Positions 17,263 through 26,516 of a stretch of 64,000 bases of DNA are shown here, one piece after another (the first letter of the stretch is position 1; the number at the start of each line of letters is the position of its first letter). The notes under the pieces are model-generated. The model saw only the letters and a program-made list of their open reading frames with translations. It was not told where the DNA came from and ran no database searches. This DNA is from Flavobacterium glaciei. Lineage in GTDB: Bacteria; Bacteroidota; Bacteroidia; Flavobacteriales; Flavobacteriaceae. The DNA lies in assembly GCF_003350545.1 (NCBI RefSeq), contig NZ_QQBA01000001.1:201489-265488 (forward strand), given 5' to 3'. Position numbers and translations under genes: made by a program.

Positions 17263-17456
17263 AAATAGAATAAAATTATAAAGCCTCTGTAATAACTAAA
17301 ATTAGTTTGAAACCCATTCAGGCTGATTTTTTTATTGGAAACAACTTAAAGTAAATCAAACTAGAACAAAAATATTCCTTACTTTTGAAAAAGAACTATA
17401 TTTTTGAAGTTCCAAATTATTTACACATAACGGTTTACATTAAATCATTACACTCC

Positions 17457-18764
17457 ATGAATAACTATTACTTAATACCTGCTTTACTGTTATTTACAAT
17501 TGGGATACAAGCTCAAAACACTGCCTTAAAAAACAAAATCACTACAAAAGCTACCTCTTTAGAGTCTAAAGTAGTAAGCTGGAGACGTGATTTGCATCAA
17601 AATCCTGAATTAGGAAATAGGGAGTTTAAAACTGCCGAAAAAATAGCAACCCATTTGCAAAGTTTAGGCATTGAAGTTAAAACAGGAGTTGCAAAAACAG
17701 GAGTTGTAGGTATTTTAAAAGGAGGAAAACCAGGGCCTGTTGTAGCATTAAGAGCAGACATGGATGCTTTGCCTGTGATGGAACGTGCAAATTTACCATT
17801 TGCCTCAAAAGTTACCGGAGAATATAACGGCGCATCAGTAGGCGTAATGCATGCATGCGGACATGACACTCACGTGGCGATATTGATGGGTACTGCAGAA
17901 GTTTTAGCCTCGGTAAAAAACGAAATAAAAGGAACTGTGGTATTTATTTTTCAACCTGCAGAAGAAGGACCACCAGAAGGAGAAGAAGGTGGAGCCGAGT
18001 TGATGGTCAAGGAAGGTGTATTGAATAATCCAAAAGTAGATGTCATTTTTGGACTTCATATAAACGCCCAGACTGAAGTAGGCCAAATTAAATACCGCCC
18101 AAAAGGAACTATGGCTTCCTCTGACTGGTTTACAATAAAAATCAATGGCAAACAATCTCACGGAGCCTATCCGTGGCAATCTATCGATCCTATTGTTACC
18201 GCATCGCAAATTGTGATGGGATTACAAACTATTGTCAGCAGAAATGTAAACCTCACTCAAAATGCCGCAGTGGTAAGTGTAGGCCAAATTAATGCTGGAG
18301 TGAGAAGCAATATCATCCCTGAATCACTCACTATGAGTGGTACCATTAGAACATTAGACGCAGAAACCCAAGATTTTATTCATGGCAAAATAAAAACTAT
18401 TGCGACTAATATTGCAACGAGTGCTGGTGCAACAGCTGAAGTAGCCATTACCAAAAAAACATTAATTACCTATAACGAGCCGTCACTAACTGAGCAAATG
18501 TTGCCTACTCTACAAGCTGCTGCAGGGAAAGAGAATGTACAACTTACCGAAGCAGTAACGGGAGCCGAAGATTTTTCTTTTTACCAAGCAAAAATTCCAG
18601 GCTTGTATTACTTTATAGGAGGAATGCCTAAAGGTAAAAAACCAAGTGACATGCCTTCGCATCATACACCTGATTTTTACATAGACGAAGGAAGCTTTGT
18701 GCTAGGGATGACCTCTATGGCAAATCTTGCCTTAGATTACATGGAAATGAAGTCTAAAAAATAA
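17457..18764 (+). CDS. Exported M20 family amidohydrolase
   Basis: About 435 residues. A signal peptide (1-20, ending IGIQAQ) is followed by an M20D (hippurate hydrolase/IAA-amino acid hydrolase-like) metallopeptidase. Metal-binding residues are C134 and H136 (MHACGHDTH), E169-E170 (QPAEEGPPEG), H201 (GLHINAQ) and a late His near 408 (PSHHTPDF). The dimerisation domain inserts at about 215-330. It cleaves N-acyl amino acids or related amides in the periplasm. ATG at 17457 gives a clean signal peptide. A TTG frame start at 17385 would bury it. Confidence 0.9.
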   Translation: MNNYYLIPALLLFTIGIQAQNTALKNKITTKATSLESKVVSWRRDLHQNPELGNREFKTAEKIATHLQSLGIEVKTGVAKTGVVGILKGGKPGPVVALRADMDALPVMERANLPFASKVTGEYNGASVGVMHACGHDTHVAILMGTAEVLASVKNEIKGTVVFIFQPAEEGPPEGEEGGAELMVKEGVLNNPKVDVIFGLHINAQTEVGQIKYRPKGTMASSDWFTIKINGKQSHGAYPWQSIDPIVTASQIVMGLQTIVSRNVNLTQNAAVVSVGQINAGVRSNIIPESLTMSGTIRTLDAETQDFIHGKIKTIATNIATSAGATAEVAITKKTLITYNEPSLTEQMLPTLQAAAGKENVQLTEAVTGAEDFSFYQAKIPGLYYFIGGMPKGKKPSDMPSHHTPDFYIDEGSFVLGMTSMANLALDYMEMKSKK

Positions 18765-18820
18765 ATTTACTAGTAAAAAATCTTGTACTATTTTATTACA
18801 AAAATCGACCAAAGTTAAAA

Positions 18821-20389
18821 TCAATTTGAGATTTTTAAAACCTGAGCAATCATTTGGGCGCATTTTTCACCATCAATAGCAGCCGAAATAATTCCTCCGG
18901 CATAGCCTGCACCTTCACCGCAAGGATACAAACCTTTTATTTGTACGTGCTCATAAGTTAGAGAATCTCTAGGAATTCTTACTGGCGAGGACGTTCTGGA
19001 TTCTGGTGCATGAATTATCGCTTCGTTTGTCAAATAACCACGCATCGATTTTCCAAATTCAGTAAATCCTTCTCGTAATATTTGCGTTAAAAATCTAGGA
19101 AACACCTGCCCCATTTCTACTGATGTTGTACCAGGAACATAGGACGTTTTAGGAATATCTGATGAAACTCGATTCTGAGTAAAATCAATCATGCGTTGTG
19201 CAGGAACTTTTTGGGTTTCCCCTGCTAAATGCCAAGCTCGTTGCTCAATACTTTTTTGAAATTCCATTCCAGCTAACGCACCATATTTTTCAAATGGCTT
19301 AAAGTCTGCCAATTGCAACTCAATTACAATTCCAGAATTGGCGGTAGCTTGATCTCTCTTTGAAGGCGACCAACCGTTCGTTACCACCTCACCAGGACTC
19401 GTTGCACAAGGAGCAATTACACCTCCTGGACACATACAAAAAGAGTACATTCCTCTACCTCCCACTTGCTTTACGATGCTGTAAGGCGCTGGTGGCAAAT
19501 GTTCTCCTCTATAATCACAACTGTATTGAATGCTATCGATCAAAGTTTGCGGATGCTCTGCACGTACACCTAATGCAAAAGGCTTAGCTTCTATAAAAAT
19601 CTTTTTTCGATCTAATAATTCAAAAATATCTCGAGCAGAATGACCGGTTGCTAAAATAATTTTCTGAGCTAAAATGGTATCGCCATTTTGGGTTACGATC
19701 CCTTCAACCTCATTATTTTTCACCAAAATATCCGTCACACGCGTTTCAAATAAAACCTGACCACCACATTCGATGATTTTTTCACGCATGTCTTGGATAA
19801 TCTGTGGCAACTTATTAGTACCAATGTGCGGATGCGCATCGACCAAAATATCAGATGACGCCCCAAAAGCAACAAACAATTCTAAAACTCGAGTTACATC
19901 ACCTCGTTTTTTAGAGCGAGTGTATAGTTTACCATCAGAATACGTTCCTGCCCCACCTTCGCCAAAACAATAATTAGAATCTTCATCAACAATATGGTCT
20001 CGATTTATAGCTTTTAAATCTCTACGTCGTCCTCGAACATCCTTACCTCTTTCAATTACAATTGGCTTTAAACCCAATTCAATTAATTGCAAAGCTGCAA
20101 AAAGACCTGCTGGACCTGCACCAACCACAATAACCTCTTGAGCAGAAGTGACATTAGGATAGTCTGGAAGTTGCACCTTTTGCTCTTGAAACGGCTCACC
20201 TTTTAAAAAAATAGACAGTTTAAGGTTTATTTTGATGGCCTTTTGGCGCGCATCAATTGATCTTTTTAAAACTACAACTTGATCAATATCTTGAACTGCA
20301 ACTTTGATTTGTTTTGACAAATGAGTTTTTAACAGCGCCTCATTTGCTGCGGTTTCGGGAGAGACTTGTAATAAGAGTTCTTGCGGCAT
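18821..20389 (-). CDS. FAD-dependent oxidoreductase (COG2509-like)
   Basis: A 522-residue cytoplasmic flavoprotein. An N-terminal ~80-residue domain precedes the FAD-binding Rossmann motif G90-A-G-P-A-G95 (VIVVGAGPAGLFAA). Then come the acidic/basic 'PIVIERGKDVRGRRRD' strand end, a 'CFGEGGAGTYSDGK' stretch and a C-terminal FAD contact (LYPCGEGAGYAGGI). This matches uncharacterised FAD-dependent dehydrogenases present in many bacteria. The true substrate is unknown. Confidence 0.85.
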   Translation of the reverse strand: MPQELLLQVSPETAANEALLKTHLSKQIKVAVQDIDQVVVLKRSIDARQKAIKINLKLSIFLKGEPFQEQKVQLPDYPNVTSAQEVIVVGAGPAGLFAALQLIELGLKPIVIERGKDVRGRRRDLKAINRDHIVDEDSNYCFGEGGAGTYSDGKLYTRSKKRGDVTRVLELFVAFGASSDILVDAHPHIGTNKLPQIIQDMREKIIECGGQVLFETRVTDILVKNNEVEGIVTQNGDTILAQKIILATGHSARDIFELLDRKKIFIEAKPFALGVRAEHPQTLIDSIQYSCDYRGEHLPPAPYSIVKQVGGRGMYSFCMCPGGVIAPCATSPGEVVTNGWSPSKRDQATANSGIVIELQLADFKPFEKYGALAGMEFQKSIEQRAWHLAGETQKVPAQRMIDFTQNRVSSDIPKTSYVPGTTSVEMGQVFPRFLTQILREGFTEFGKSMRGYLTNEAIIHAPESRTSSPVRIPRDSLTYEHVQIKGLYPCGEGAGYAGGIISAAIDGEKCAQMIAQVLKISN

Positions 20390-20584
20390 TTTTTTAACGT
20401 ATTGGATTCTTTAAATTCCTAAATAGTATTTTTCAACACGGAATTAGTGTGCAAAAGTACTATTTTGAACCGACATCTCGTAGTGCTCCAATAAAGGCTT
20501 TTGAAAATAGGGAATGACTCCCTTTTTAAAATAGTCTTTGTACCTTTGGCGCTCGAATAAAATCAAGCACCAAAACGATACAAA

Positions 20585-20824
20585 ATGTCAAGAAAAATAA
20601 AATTAATTTGGGATTTCCGTGGACCGGCAGCAGCCAAAACAGCTGAACACCACGAAATCCATTTAAAAGAATACATTCAAATCGAAAAGCTACCCTTATC
20701 CATTACCGGATTTTCGGTACAAGGCGAAATGCAAGCCATTGCCTTTATGGTTGTAACCGATGAGCACATGATTGCCGTTCGTGATGCACTAAAACCTCAT
20801 CGTGGTGAATTATACGAGGGATAA
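20585..20824 (+). CDS. Small conserved hypothetical protein
   Basis: A 79-residue protein without signal peptide (MSRKIKLIWDFRGPAAAKTA…HHEIHLKEY). It holds three His residues near 22-26 and alternating strands. I recognise no domain. A TACCTTTG box at 20541-20548 fits the -7 consensus and lies 36 nt upstream. It ends 2 nt before the convergent purine nucleoside phosphorylase gene, so termination must be tight. Confidence 0.7.
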   Translation: MSRKIKLIWDFRGPAAAKTAEHHEIHLKEYIQIEKLPLSITGFSVQGEMQAIAFMVVTDEHMIAVRDALKPHRGELYEG

Positions 20825-20826
20825 AA

Positions 20827-21648
20827 CTATCCTAAACTGTTGATCACCTCTACAAATAATTGGCTTAATTTTTCATCGGCCTTGCCAGCTATTGCAATAA
20901 TTTCGGCTATATCAACAGGTTTTAAATTATCTGGATCGCACTCGTCAGTAATTACACTTACGGCAGCGCAAGGCAATTTTAACTGATTGGCTACAATAAC
21001 CTCCGGCGTGGTGCTCATCCCTACCATGTCAGCACCAATGCGACCTAAAAAACGGTACTCGGCACGTGTTTCAAGTTGCGGTCCATAAACAGAAGCATAC
21101 ACTCCCTTTTTTAATTCAAGAGATGACTTTTCAGCTATTTGTTGAAACCTCTCATTCAAAAAGCCATCATAAGGCGCACTCATATCTGGAAAAATGCCTC
21201 CGTATTCAAAACTATTTAATCCCGAAAGCGGGCTTCCTCCTTGCAAATTAATGTGATCATCTAGTAAAATTAAATCGCCTTTTTTAAAAGCACTATTTAT
21301 TCCGCCAGCAGCATTGCTTAATAACAAATGCTTTACTCCCAATTGATGCAATACTCGGATGGGAAAAGTAACTTGTTGCAAAGAATATCCCTCGTAAAGG
21401 TGAAAACGGCCTTGCATGGCAATTACTTTTTTGTCGCCAATTGTTCCAATTACTAATTTGCCTTTATGAAATTCAACAGTTGAAACTGGAAAATGCGGAA
21501 TATCAGCATAATCAATGGTTTGTTCCACTTTTAAATGCTCTAAAAACTTCCCTAGTCCCGTCCCTAAAACCACTGCTATTGAAGGACTTGTAATTCCTTT
21601 TGAAACTAAAAATTCTGTTGATTCTAAAATCTTTTGTAAATATGTCAT
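20827..21648 (-). CDS. punA: Purine-nucleoside phosphorylase
   Basis: A 273-residue trimeric-type (family 2) purine nucleoside phosphorylase that splits inosine/guanosine with phosphate for purine salvage. Visible motifs are the phosphate-binding 'VVLGTGLGKF' and 'MQGRFHLYEGY', the 'LLLSNAAGGIN' segment, and the base-binding 'QLETRAEYRFLGRIGADMVG' with 'MSTTPEVIVA'. Its length is usual for the family. The gene is divergent from the arsenosugar gene series that starts at 21708. Confidence 0.92.
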   Translation of the reverse strand: MTYLQKILESTEFLVSKGITSPSIAVVLGTGLGKFLEHLKVEQTIDYADIPHFPVSTVEFHKGKLVIGTIGDKKVIAMQGRFHLYEGYSLQQVTFPIRVLHQLGVKHLLLSNAAGGINSAFKKGDLILLDDHINLQGGSPLSGLNSFEYGGIFPDMSAPYDGFLNERFQQIAEKSSLELKKGVYASVYGPQLETRAEYRFLGRIGADMVGMSTTPEVIVANQLKLPCAAVSVITDECDPDNLKPVDIAEIIAIAGKADEKLSQLFVEVINSLG

Positions 21649-21663
21649 ATTATAAAACTATTA

Positions 21664-21694
21664 TTGGTAAATCTCGTAAATAATAATAAATTTA
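21664..21694 (+). promoter_or_regulatory. Candidate promoter of the arsenosugar gene series
   Basis: TTG (21664-21666), a 20-nt spacer and TAAATTTA (21687-21694) fit the flavobacterial promoter layout with one mismatch in the last base of the -7 box. It lies 14 nt upstream of the DUF547 gene start. Confidence 0.45.
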
Positions 21695-21707
21695 CGAAAA
21701 CAATGCT

Positions 21708-22457
21708 ATGAAAAATATAATATTTATCCTTTGTTTTGTTCAAGTCGCATTGGCGCAACCGAAAAATTATGTGAAAATTTCGCAAGATTTTATTGAAGCT
21801 GCTAAATACGGTGACACTACTACTGTTGCTTTAATCGAAGCTATTGCAAAAGCAGATGAAAAAGAATTACTCGCTCAACTGAGTACAGATGATCTTAGAA
21901 AAGCCTTCTTCATAAATCTTTATAACGGGTTTACTAATTATGCTTTAAAAAAAGATCCTGAAAAATATAAAAGTCGCAACTCCTTTTTTAAATCGAAGCA
22001 ATTTATAGTTGCTGGAAACAAATTGAGTTTAGACATGATTGAACATGGTTTTTTAAGAAAATCAAGTATCAAATTGAGTTTAGGAAAACTTTCGAAGTTG
22101 TTTCCGACGCAATTGGAAAAAAAATACCGTGTAGAAAAGGTGGATTATAGAATTCATTTTAGCCTAAATTGTGGCGCAAAAAGTTGTCCGCCAATTTTCT
22201 CTTACGACCCCGCTAAAATAAACGAGCAACTTGACATAGCTACTAAAAGTTATTTGAGTAATGATGCCCGCTATGACAAGGACAAAAATACGTTACACCT
22301 ACCTATATTGATGAGTTGGTTTCGAGGAGACTTTGGAAACAAAAAAGGCATTTTAAAAATTTGTGAAGATTTAAAAATCATTCCCAAAGGCACAAAACCA
22401 AAACTAAAATACAACGATTACGATTGGAGTTTATTTCTAGAAAATTTTAAATACTAA
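21708..22457 (+). CDS. DUF547 family exported protein
   Basis: A 249-residue protein with a signal peptide (about 1-17, MKNIIFILCFVQVALAQ) and the DUF547 core: 'KAFFINLYNGFTNYALKK', 'LGKLSKLF', 'HFSLNCGAKSCPPIFSY' and a helical C-terminus. Cys and His in the 'NCGAKSCPP' motif recall the thiol/papain-like appearance of the domain, but no activity is established. It is first in the series, 8 nt before the arsenosugar-associated peroxidase-like gene, so co-transcription is very likely. Confidence 0.85.
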   Translation: MKNIIFILCFVQVALAQPKNYVKISQDFIEAAKYGDTTTVALIEAIAKADEKELLAQLSTDDLRKAFFINLYNGFTNYALKKDPEKYKSRNSFFKSKQFIVAGNKLSLDMIEHGFLRKSSIKLSLGKLSKLFPTQLEKKYRVEKVDYRIHFSLNCGAKSCPPIFSYDPAKINEQLDIATKSYLSNDARYDKDKNTLHLPILMSWFRGDFGNKKGILKICEDLKIIPKGTKPKLKYNDYDWSLFLENFKY

Positions 22458-22465
22458 AAACTGAG

Positions 22466-22801
22466 ATGGATAAAAATTATTACAACGCAGATGACCTCAA
22501 AAAATTTGGCAATATCGTTGAATTTCAAAAAGAAATGGGCGAAAAATTCTTTGGTTATTACGGAGAAGTTTTTAAAGAAGGTGCTCTTACAGCACGAGAA
22601 AAATCATTAATTGCACTTGCAGTTGCGCATGCTGTGCAATGCCCATATTGCATAGATGCTTACAGCTCTGATGCCTATGAAAAAGGATACAGCGAAAGCC
22701 AAATGATGGAAGCGGTACACGTTGCTGCAGCCATTCGTGGAGGAGCTAGTTTGGTTCATGGTGTTCAAATGATGAATAAAGTCAAGAAAATAAGTTTATG
22801 A
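22466..22801 (+). CDS. Arsenosugar-associated peroxidase-like (AhpD/CMD) protein
   Basis: A 111-residue carboxymuconolactone decarboxylase/AhpD-fold protein with the redox pair C59-P-Y-C62 (AVQCPYCIDAY) and a conserved His (H85, EAVHVAAA). A dedicated branch of this family occurs with ArsS in arsenosugar clusters. Its position here, with its stop overlapping the start of the radical SAM gene by 4 nt, fits that assignment. The precise reaction is unknown; it could handle thiol-bound arsenic or protect from peroxides. Confidence 0.85.
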   Translation: MDKNYYNADDLKKFGNIVEFQKEMGEKFFGYYGEVFKEGALTAREKSLIALAVAHAVQCPYCIDAYSSDAYEKGYSESQMMEAVHVAAAIRGGASLVHGVQMMNKVKKISL

Positions 22802-23865
22802 GCGAATTTGTAAAAATTAAATTAAAATCACTTAAAGCTACAGCTAACTCCTTATCAAAAGCAGAGCATCAACTGGCAGTTTTGGAACAAAATCCTACGC
22901 GATTTACACCATTTCATACCCAACTAAATACAATTGGTTTGCGTCCTCTTCGTCCTACTGCTCTTGAAGTTTTTCAAGTGAATTTGGGTAAAATGTGTAA
23001 CCAAGTTTGTACGCATTGCCATGTCGATGCAGGTCCGGATCGAAAGGAAATCATGACCAAGGAAACAATGGAAACGATCATTGAAGTTCTCAAAGCCAAT
23101 CCTACTTTTAAAATTGTAGACATGACTGGTGGTGCTCCTGAAATGAATCCGCACTTCAGATGGTTTGTAGAAGAAGTAAGTAAACTAGGTATCCAAATGT
23201 ACGTGCGCTGCAATTTGACTATCATTACTGCCAACAAAAAATACAACGACCTACCTGAGTTTTTCAAAAAACACAAAATTGAAGTCATTTCATCTTTGCC
23301 GTTTTATTCGAAAAATAGAACTGACAAACAACGCGGTGATGGTGTTTTTGAAAGTTCTATCAAAGCTTTACAAATGCTAAACGAGGTGGGCTATGGCAAA
23401 GAAGACTCCGAATTAAAATTAAATTTGGTTTACAATCCTGCGGGAGCCTTTTTACCGCCAGATCAAATTGCACTTGAAAAAGAATACAAAACGGCACTTG
23501 CTAATGATTTTGGAATTAGTTTTAACAACCTATTTGCCATTACCAATTTGCCTGTAAGTCGCTATCTTGATTATTTGATCACATCTGAAAATTATGAAGA
23601 TTATATGACCAAATTAATCGATGCCTTTAACCCAACAGCAGCAGAAAATGTAATGTGTAGAAACACCATTTCAATAGGTTGGGACGGCTATATTTACGAC
23701 TGTGATTTTAATCAAATGTTAGAACTAAAAGTGAGTAACCCAACAACACAACACATCAGTACTTTTAATGCAAGTGCGTTGCAAGATCGCTCTATAATTG
23801 TAAACAACCACTGTTACGGTTGTACAGCGGGTTCTGGAAGTAGTTGTGGAGGAGCTGTTGCATAG
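22798..23865 (+). CDS. arsS: Arsenosugar biosynthesis radical SAM protein
   Basis: A 355-residue radical S-adenosylmethionine enzyme. The 4Fe-4S motif is C67-N-Q-V-C71-T-H-C74 (GKMCNQVCTHCHVD). The SAM-binding 'MTGGAPEMNPHF' follows. The C-terminal domain holds cysteines in 'VMCRNTISIGWDGYIYDCDF' and 'NHCYGCTAGSGSSCGG', like the extra cluster region of ArsS/SPASM-type enzymes. In the known pathway ArsS transfers the 5'-deoxyadenosyl group to methylated arsenic, giving the sugar precursor. The neighbouring ArsM-like gene supports that role. Confidence 0.92.
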   Translation: MSEFVKIKLKSLKATANSLSKAEHQLAVLEQNPTRFTPFHTQLNTIGLRPLRPTALEVFQVNLGKMCNQVCTHCHVDAGPDRKEIMTKETMETIIEVLKANPTFKIVDMTGGAPEMNPHFRWFVEEVSKLGIQMYVRCNLTIITANKKYNDLPEFFKKHKIEVISSLPFYSKNRTDKQRGDGVFESSIKALQMLNEVGYGKEDSELKLNLVYNPAGAFLPPDQIALEKEYKTALANDFGISFNNLFAITNLPVSRYLDYLITSENYEDYMTKLIDAFNPTAAENVMCRNTISIGWDGYIYDCDFNQMLELKVSNPTTQHISTFNASALQDRSIIVNNHCYGCTAGSGSSCGGAVA

Positions 23866-23940
23866 CGCTACGTTTCTTAAAAGGATTCTTTGAAACGAAA
23901 TTTAAAACTTAAAATTAATAATAAGAAGAAATACAATCGA

Positions 23941-24912
23941 ATGGAAAATTATTTAGACGCTACCGTCAACCTTTACCGCGATGCCGCCTTAACACCTGAC
24001 GTAGGATTGTGCTGCACGACTACACCTATTTGGAAATTCCCTGGTTTGGAGATTCCAAAAATTATGCAAGAAATGAACTATGGCTGCGGAAGTACTATCT
24101 CTGCCCAAGACTTAATTAACAATCCTAAAATTCTTTATGTTGGAGTTGGTGGCGGAATGGAATTACTACAATTTGCTTATTTTTCTCGTCAAAAAGGAGG
24201 TGTAATCGGAGTAGATGTAGTTGACGAAATGCTGGAAGCATCGCGCCAGAATTTTATTATTGCCGAACAAGAAAACGATTGGTTCAAAAGTGAATTTGTC
24301 GAACTAAAAAAAGGAGATGCTTTAAAGCTACCAATTGAAAATGAAAGTATCGATATTGCTGCTCAAAACTGCTTGTTTAATATTTTCAAAACAGATGATT
24401 TGAAAAAAGCGTTACAAGAAATGTATCGTGTGCTAAAGTCAGGTGGCCGATTGGTGATGAGTGATCCTACTTGTGAGCAAGAAATGAACGAAACCCTACG
24501 TAATGATGACCACTTAAGAGCTTTATGCCTTAGCGGAAGTATTCCGATTAAAGAATACATAAAGATGTTAACTGATGTTGGTTTTGGAACTATCGAAATT
24601 AGAGGAAGAAGACCGTACCGAATTTTAGATCCTGCAAATTATGCGACAGACGAACTAATTTTTATTGAAAGTATTGAAGTTTGCGCCATCAAAGATCCGA
24701 TGCCAAGTGACGGACCGTGCGTATTTACTGGAAAAGCAGCAATTTATTACGGTAAAGAAGCTTATTTTGACGATAAAAAAGGACATACTTTATTAAAAAA
24801 TCAGCCTCTTGCAGTATGCGATAAAACAGCTCAAGCGCTAGCAGACCTCAACAGAAGTGATATTTACATCAGCGAGTCGACGTTTCATTATAACGGAGGC
24901 GGTTGTTGTTAA
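23941..24912 (+). CDS. arsM: ArsM-like arsenic methyltransferase
   Basis: A 323-residue class I SAM methyltransferase: glycine-rich loop 'LYVGVGGGMELLQF' (65-78), acidic strand end 'VIGVDVVDEML', and a 'LKSGGRLVMSD' post-domain segment. Arsenic-binding cysteines fit ArsM: C24-C25 (GLCCTTTP), C49 (YGCGS), C144 and C178, plus the C-terminal GGGCC end seen in the arsenosugar branch. It methylates As(III), supplying dimethylarsenic for ArsS. ATG at 23941 (MENYLDATVN) is chosen. Earlier in-frame codons encode only a Lys/Asn-rich stretch. A strong terminator follows. Confidence 0.88.
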   Translation: MENYLDATVNLYRDAALTPDVGLCCTTTPIWKFPGLEIPKIMQEMNYGCGSTISAQDLINNPKILYVGVGGGMELLQFAYFSRQKGGVIGVDVVDEMLEASRQNFIIAEQENDWFKSEFVELKKGDALKLPIENESIDIAAQNCLFNIFKTDDLKKALQEMYRVLKSGGRLVMSDPTCEQEMNETLRNDDHLRALCLSGSIPIKEYIKMLTDVGFGTIEIRGRRPYRILDPANYATDELIFIESIEVCAIKDPMPSDGPCVFTGKAAIYYGKEAYFDDKKGHTLLKNQPLAVCDKTAQALADLNRSDIYISESTFHYNGGGCC

Positions 24913-24919
24913 ACCTTAC

Positions 24920-24950
24920 AAGCTGCAGTTCTCGTCTAACTGCAGCTTTT
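24920..24950 (+). terminator. Rho-independent terminator after arsM
   Basis: The stem aagctgcagtt / aactgcagctt with a seven-base loop and T-run lies 7 nt after the arsM stop. It separates or attenuates transcription into the glycosyltransferase gene at 24963. Confidence 0.85.
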
Positions 24951-24962
24951 TAATTTTAAATT

Positions 24963-25556
24963 ATGCAGCAAAAAAATGCAATCATTTTATTTACCAAGAA
25001 TCCTGAATTAGGCAAAGTAAAAACTCGCTTGGCTAAAACAATTGGGAATGAGAAAGCTTTAGAAATTTATAATAAACTATTGCACCATACTCAGGTAATT
25101 GTCAGCCCAGTTACTGCTGATAAATTTCTATTTTATTCTGATGCGATTGTACAAAAGGATCAATGGCCGGAGACCGAATTTCATAAAAAAGCGCAACAAG
25201 GTTCTGACTTAGGCGAGCGAATGAATACTGCTTTTCAAGAAGTTTTTAGTTTGGGCTACACCTCGGTTTGTATCATTGGTAGCGATTGCTTTGAACTGAC
25301 CTCCACAATTATTGAAGACGCTTTTACTCAACTTGAAACATACGACACAGTGATAGGCCCTACTTTTGACGGTGGCTATTATTTGTTGGGTATGAAAAAA
25401 CTACATGAATTCGTTTTTTTAAATAAAACTTGGAGCACTGAATCTGTATATTCTGACACAATTTCTGATGTACTAGAAAATAATCTAACGTATTTTGACC
25501 TTCCAAAATTAACAGATATCGACGAGGAGAAAGACTTACCGCTTATTTGGAAATAA
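24963..25556 (+). CDS. TIGR04282-type arsenosugar glycosyltransferase
   Basis: A 197-residue DUF2064-type nucleotide-sugar enzyme. The nucleotide-binding opening is 'IILFTKNPELGKVKTRLAK' and the metal-binding acidic motif is in 'IIGSDCFELT'. 'DTVIGPTFDGGYYLLGM' and the late 'LTDIDEEKDL' are also family marks. This subfamily recurs in arsenosugar clusters and is thought to act on the arsenoribose intermediate. The gene follows arsM after a terminator and precedes the acyltransferase by 6 nt. Confidence 0.85.
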   Translation: MQQKNAIILFTKNPELGKVKTRLAKTIGNEKALEIYNKLLHHTQVIVSPVTADKFLFYSDAIVQKDQWPETEFHKKAQQGSDLGERMNTAFQEVFSLGYTSVCIIGSDCFELTSTIIEDAFTQLETYDTVIGPTFDGGYYLLGMKKLHEFVFLNKTWSTESVYSDTISDVLENNLTYFDLPKLTDIDEEKDLPLIWK

Positions 25557-25562
25557 CTGTCT

Positions 25563-26516
25563 ATGTATTATTTTTTTAAACTAGCAGCTTCTGTGGCTTT
25601 GCCATTGTACACCAAAAAAACGATAGCGCGTTTTCACGAGCCTTTTGTAGCAAATCAACCTACCATTTTAGCAAGCAATCATCCAAATTCTTTTTTTGAT
25701 GCTGTCCTAATTGCTATACACTACCCGCAACCCATATATTTTTTGGCGCGCGGCGATGTATTTAAAAAGCCTTTGGTGGCAAAATTTTTAAAAGCCTTGC
25801 ATCTAATTCCTATTTACCGATTAAGTGAAGGAAAAGAGAATTTGAGTAAAAACGATGATACATTTCAAACTTGTATAGATTTACTCCAACAGAATCAAAC
25901 GATTTTAATTTTCTCAGAAGGAATTTGCAAAAACGAATGGCAACTACGCCCATTAAAAAAAGGAACTGCTCGATTGGCCCTCATGGCAGCTGAGGCTGGA
26001 TTAACCAATGTTCGAATTCAACCTACTGCGATCAATTATTCTTCCTTTCGCAAAAACCCTAAAGAAATTGAAATACATTTTAATCAAAGTTTTTCGATTG
26101 ATAAAAAAAAACCAGAGAACGAAGCCGTTTATTTCAATGATTTCAACCAAAAATTAAAAATTAGTATGACCACTAATTTATTGGTAAAAAGCGACACAAA
26201 GGATATTGCATTATTTCCAAAGCAAGTAATCTTACAAGCAAAACTTATAAAGTACATGGTTGCAATACCAGCCTTCGTAGGTTTTTTGGCTAATTATGGA
26301 ATTTATTTCACGGTTAAAAAAATAGCCTTGCGAAAAACTAAGAATACTGTTTTTTACGACTCCGTGTTGTTTGGTATACTGTTGCTATTTTATCCAATTT
26401 TGGTAGCTTTTCTTGCTATAATTACGGGGGTACTTTTTAATTGGAGTGCAGCATTAATACTCTTTATAGGCATGCCCCTCAGTGCTTGGTTTTACAAAAC
26501 CTATAAAAGTTTGTAA
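25563..26516 (+). CDS. Lysophospholipid acyltransferase (PlsC-like)
   Basis: A 317-residue membrane acyltransferase. The catalytic block is H40-P-N-S-F-F-D46 (LASNHPNSFFDAVL; five residues between His and Asp, as in related Bacteroidetes members). The glycerophosphate-binding 'ILIFSEGICKNEW' follows at about 113-125. Two or three C-terminal hydrophobic helices (about 228-250, 265-312) anchor it. It adds an acyl chain to a glycerol- or sugar-linked headgroup. Being 6 nt after an arsenosugar glycosyltransferase, it may build arsenosugar phospholipids; this is inference. Ordinary phospholipid synthesis is the alternative. Confidence 0.83.
   Translation: MYYFFKLAASVALPLYTKKTIARFHEPFVANQPTILASNHPNSFFDAVLIAIHYPQPIYFLARGDVFKKPLVAKFLKALHLIPIYRLSEGKENLSKNDDTFQTCIDLLQQNQTILIFSEGICKNEWQLRPLKKGTARLALMAAEAGLTNVRIQPTAINYSSFRKNPKEIEIHFNQSFSIDKKKPENEAVYFNDFNQKLKISMTTNLLVKSDTKDIALFPKQVILQAKLIKYMVAIPAFVGFLANYGIYFTVKKIALRKTKNTVFYDSVLFGILLLFYPILVAFLAIITGVLFNWSAALILFIGMPLSAWFYKTYKSL

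Noticed and set aside
17385-17456. Upstream TTG start for the M20 amidohydrolase
   Set aside because: It would place 24 residues before a good signal peptide, and ATG at 17457 gives a normal export signal.
20827-21648. Riboswitch or purine operator upstream of purine nucleoside phosphorylase
   Set aside because: The gap to the divergent gene is only 59 nt and shows no such structure.
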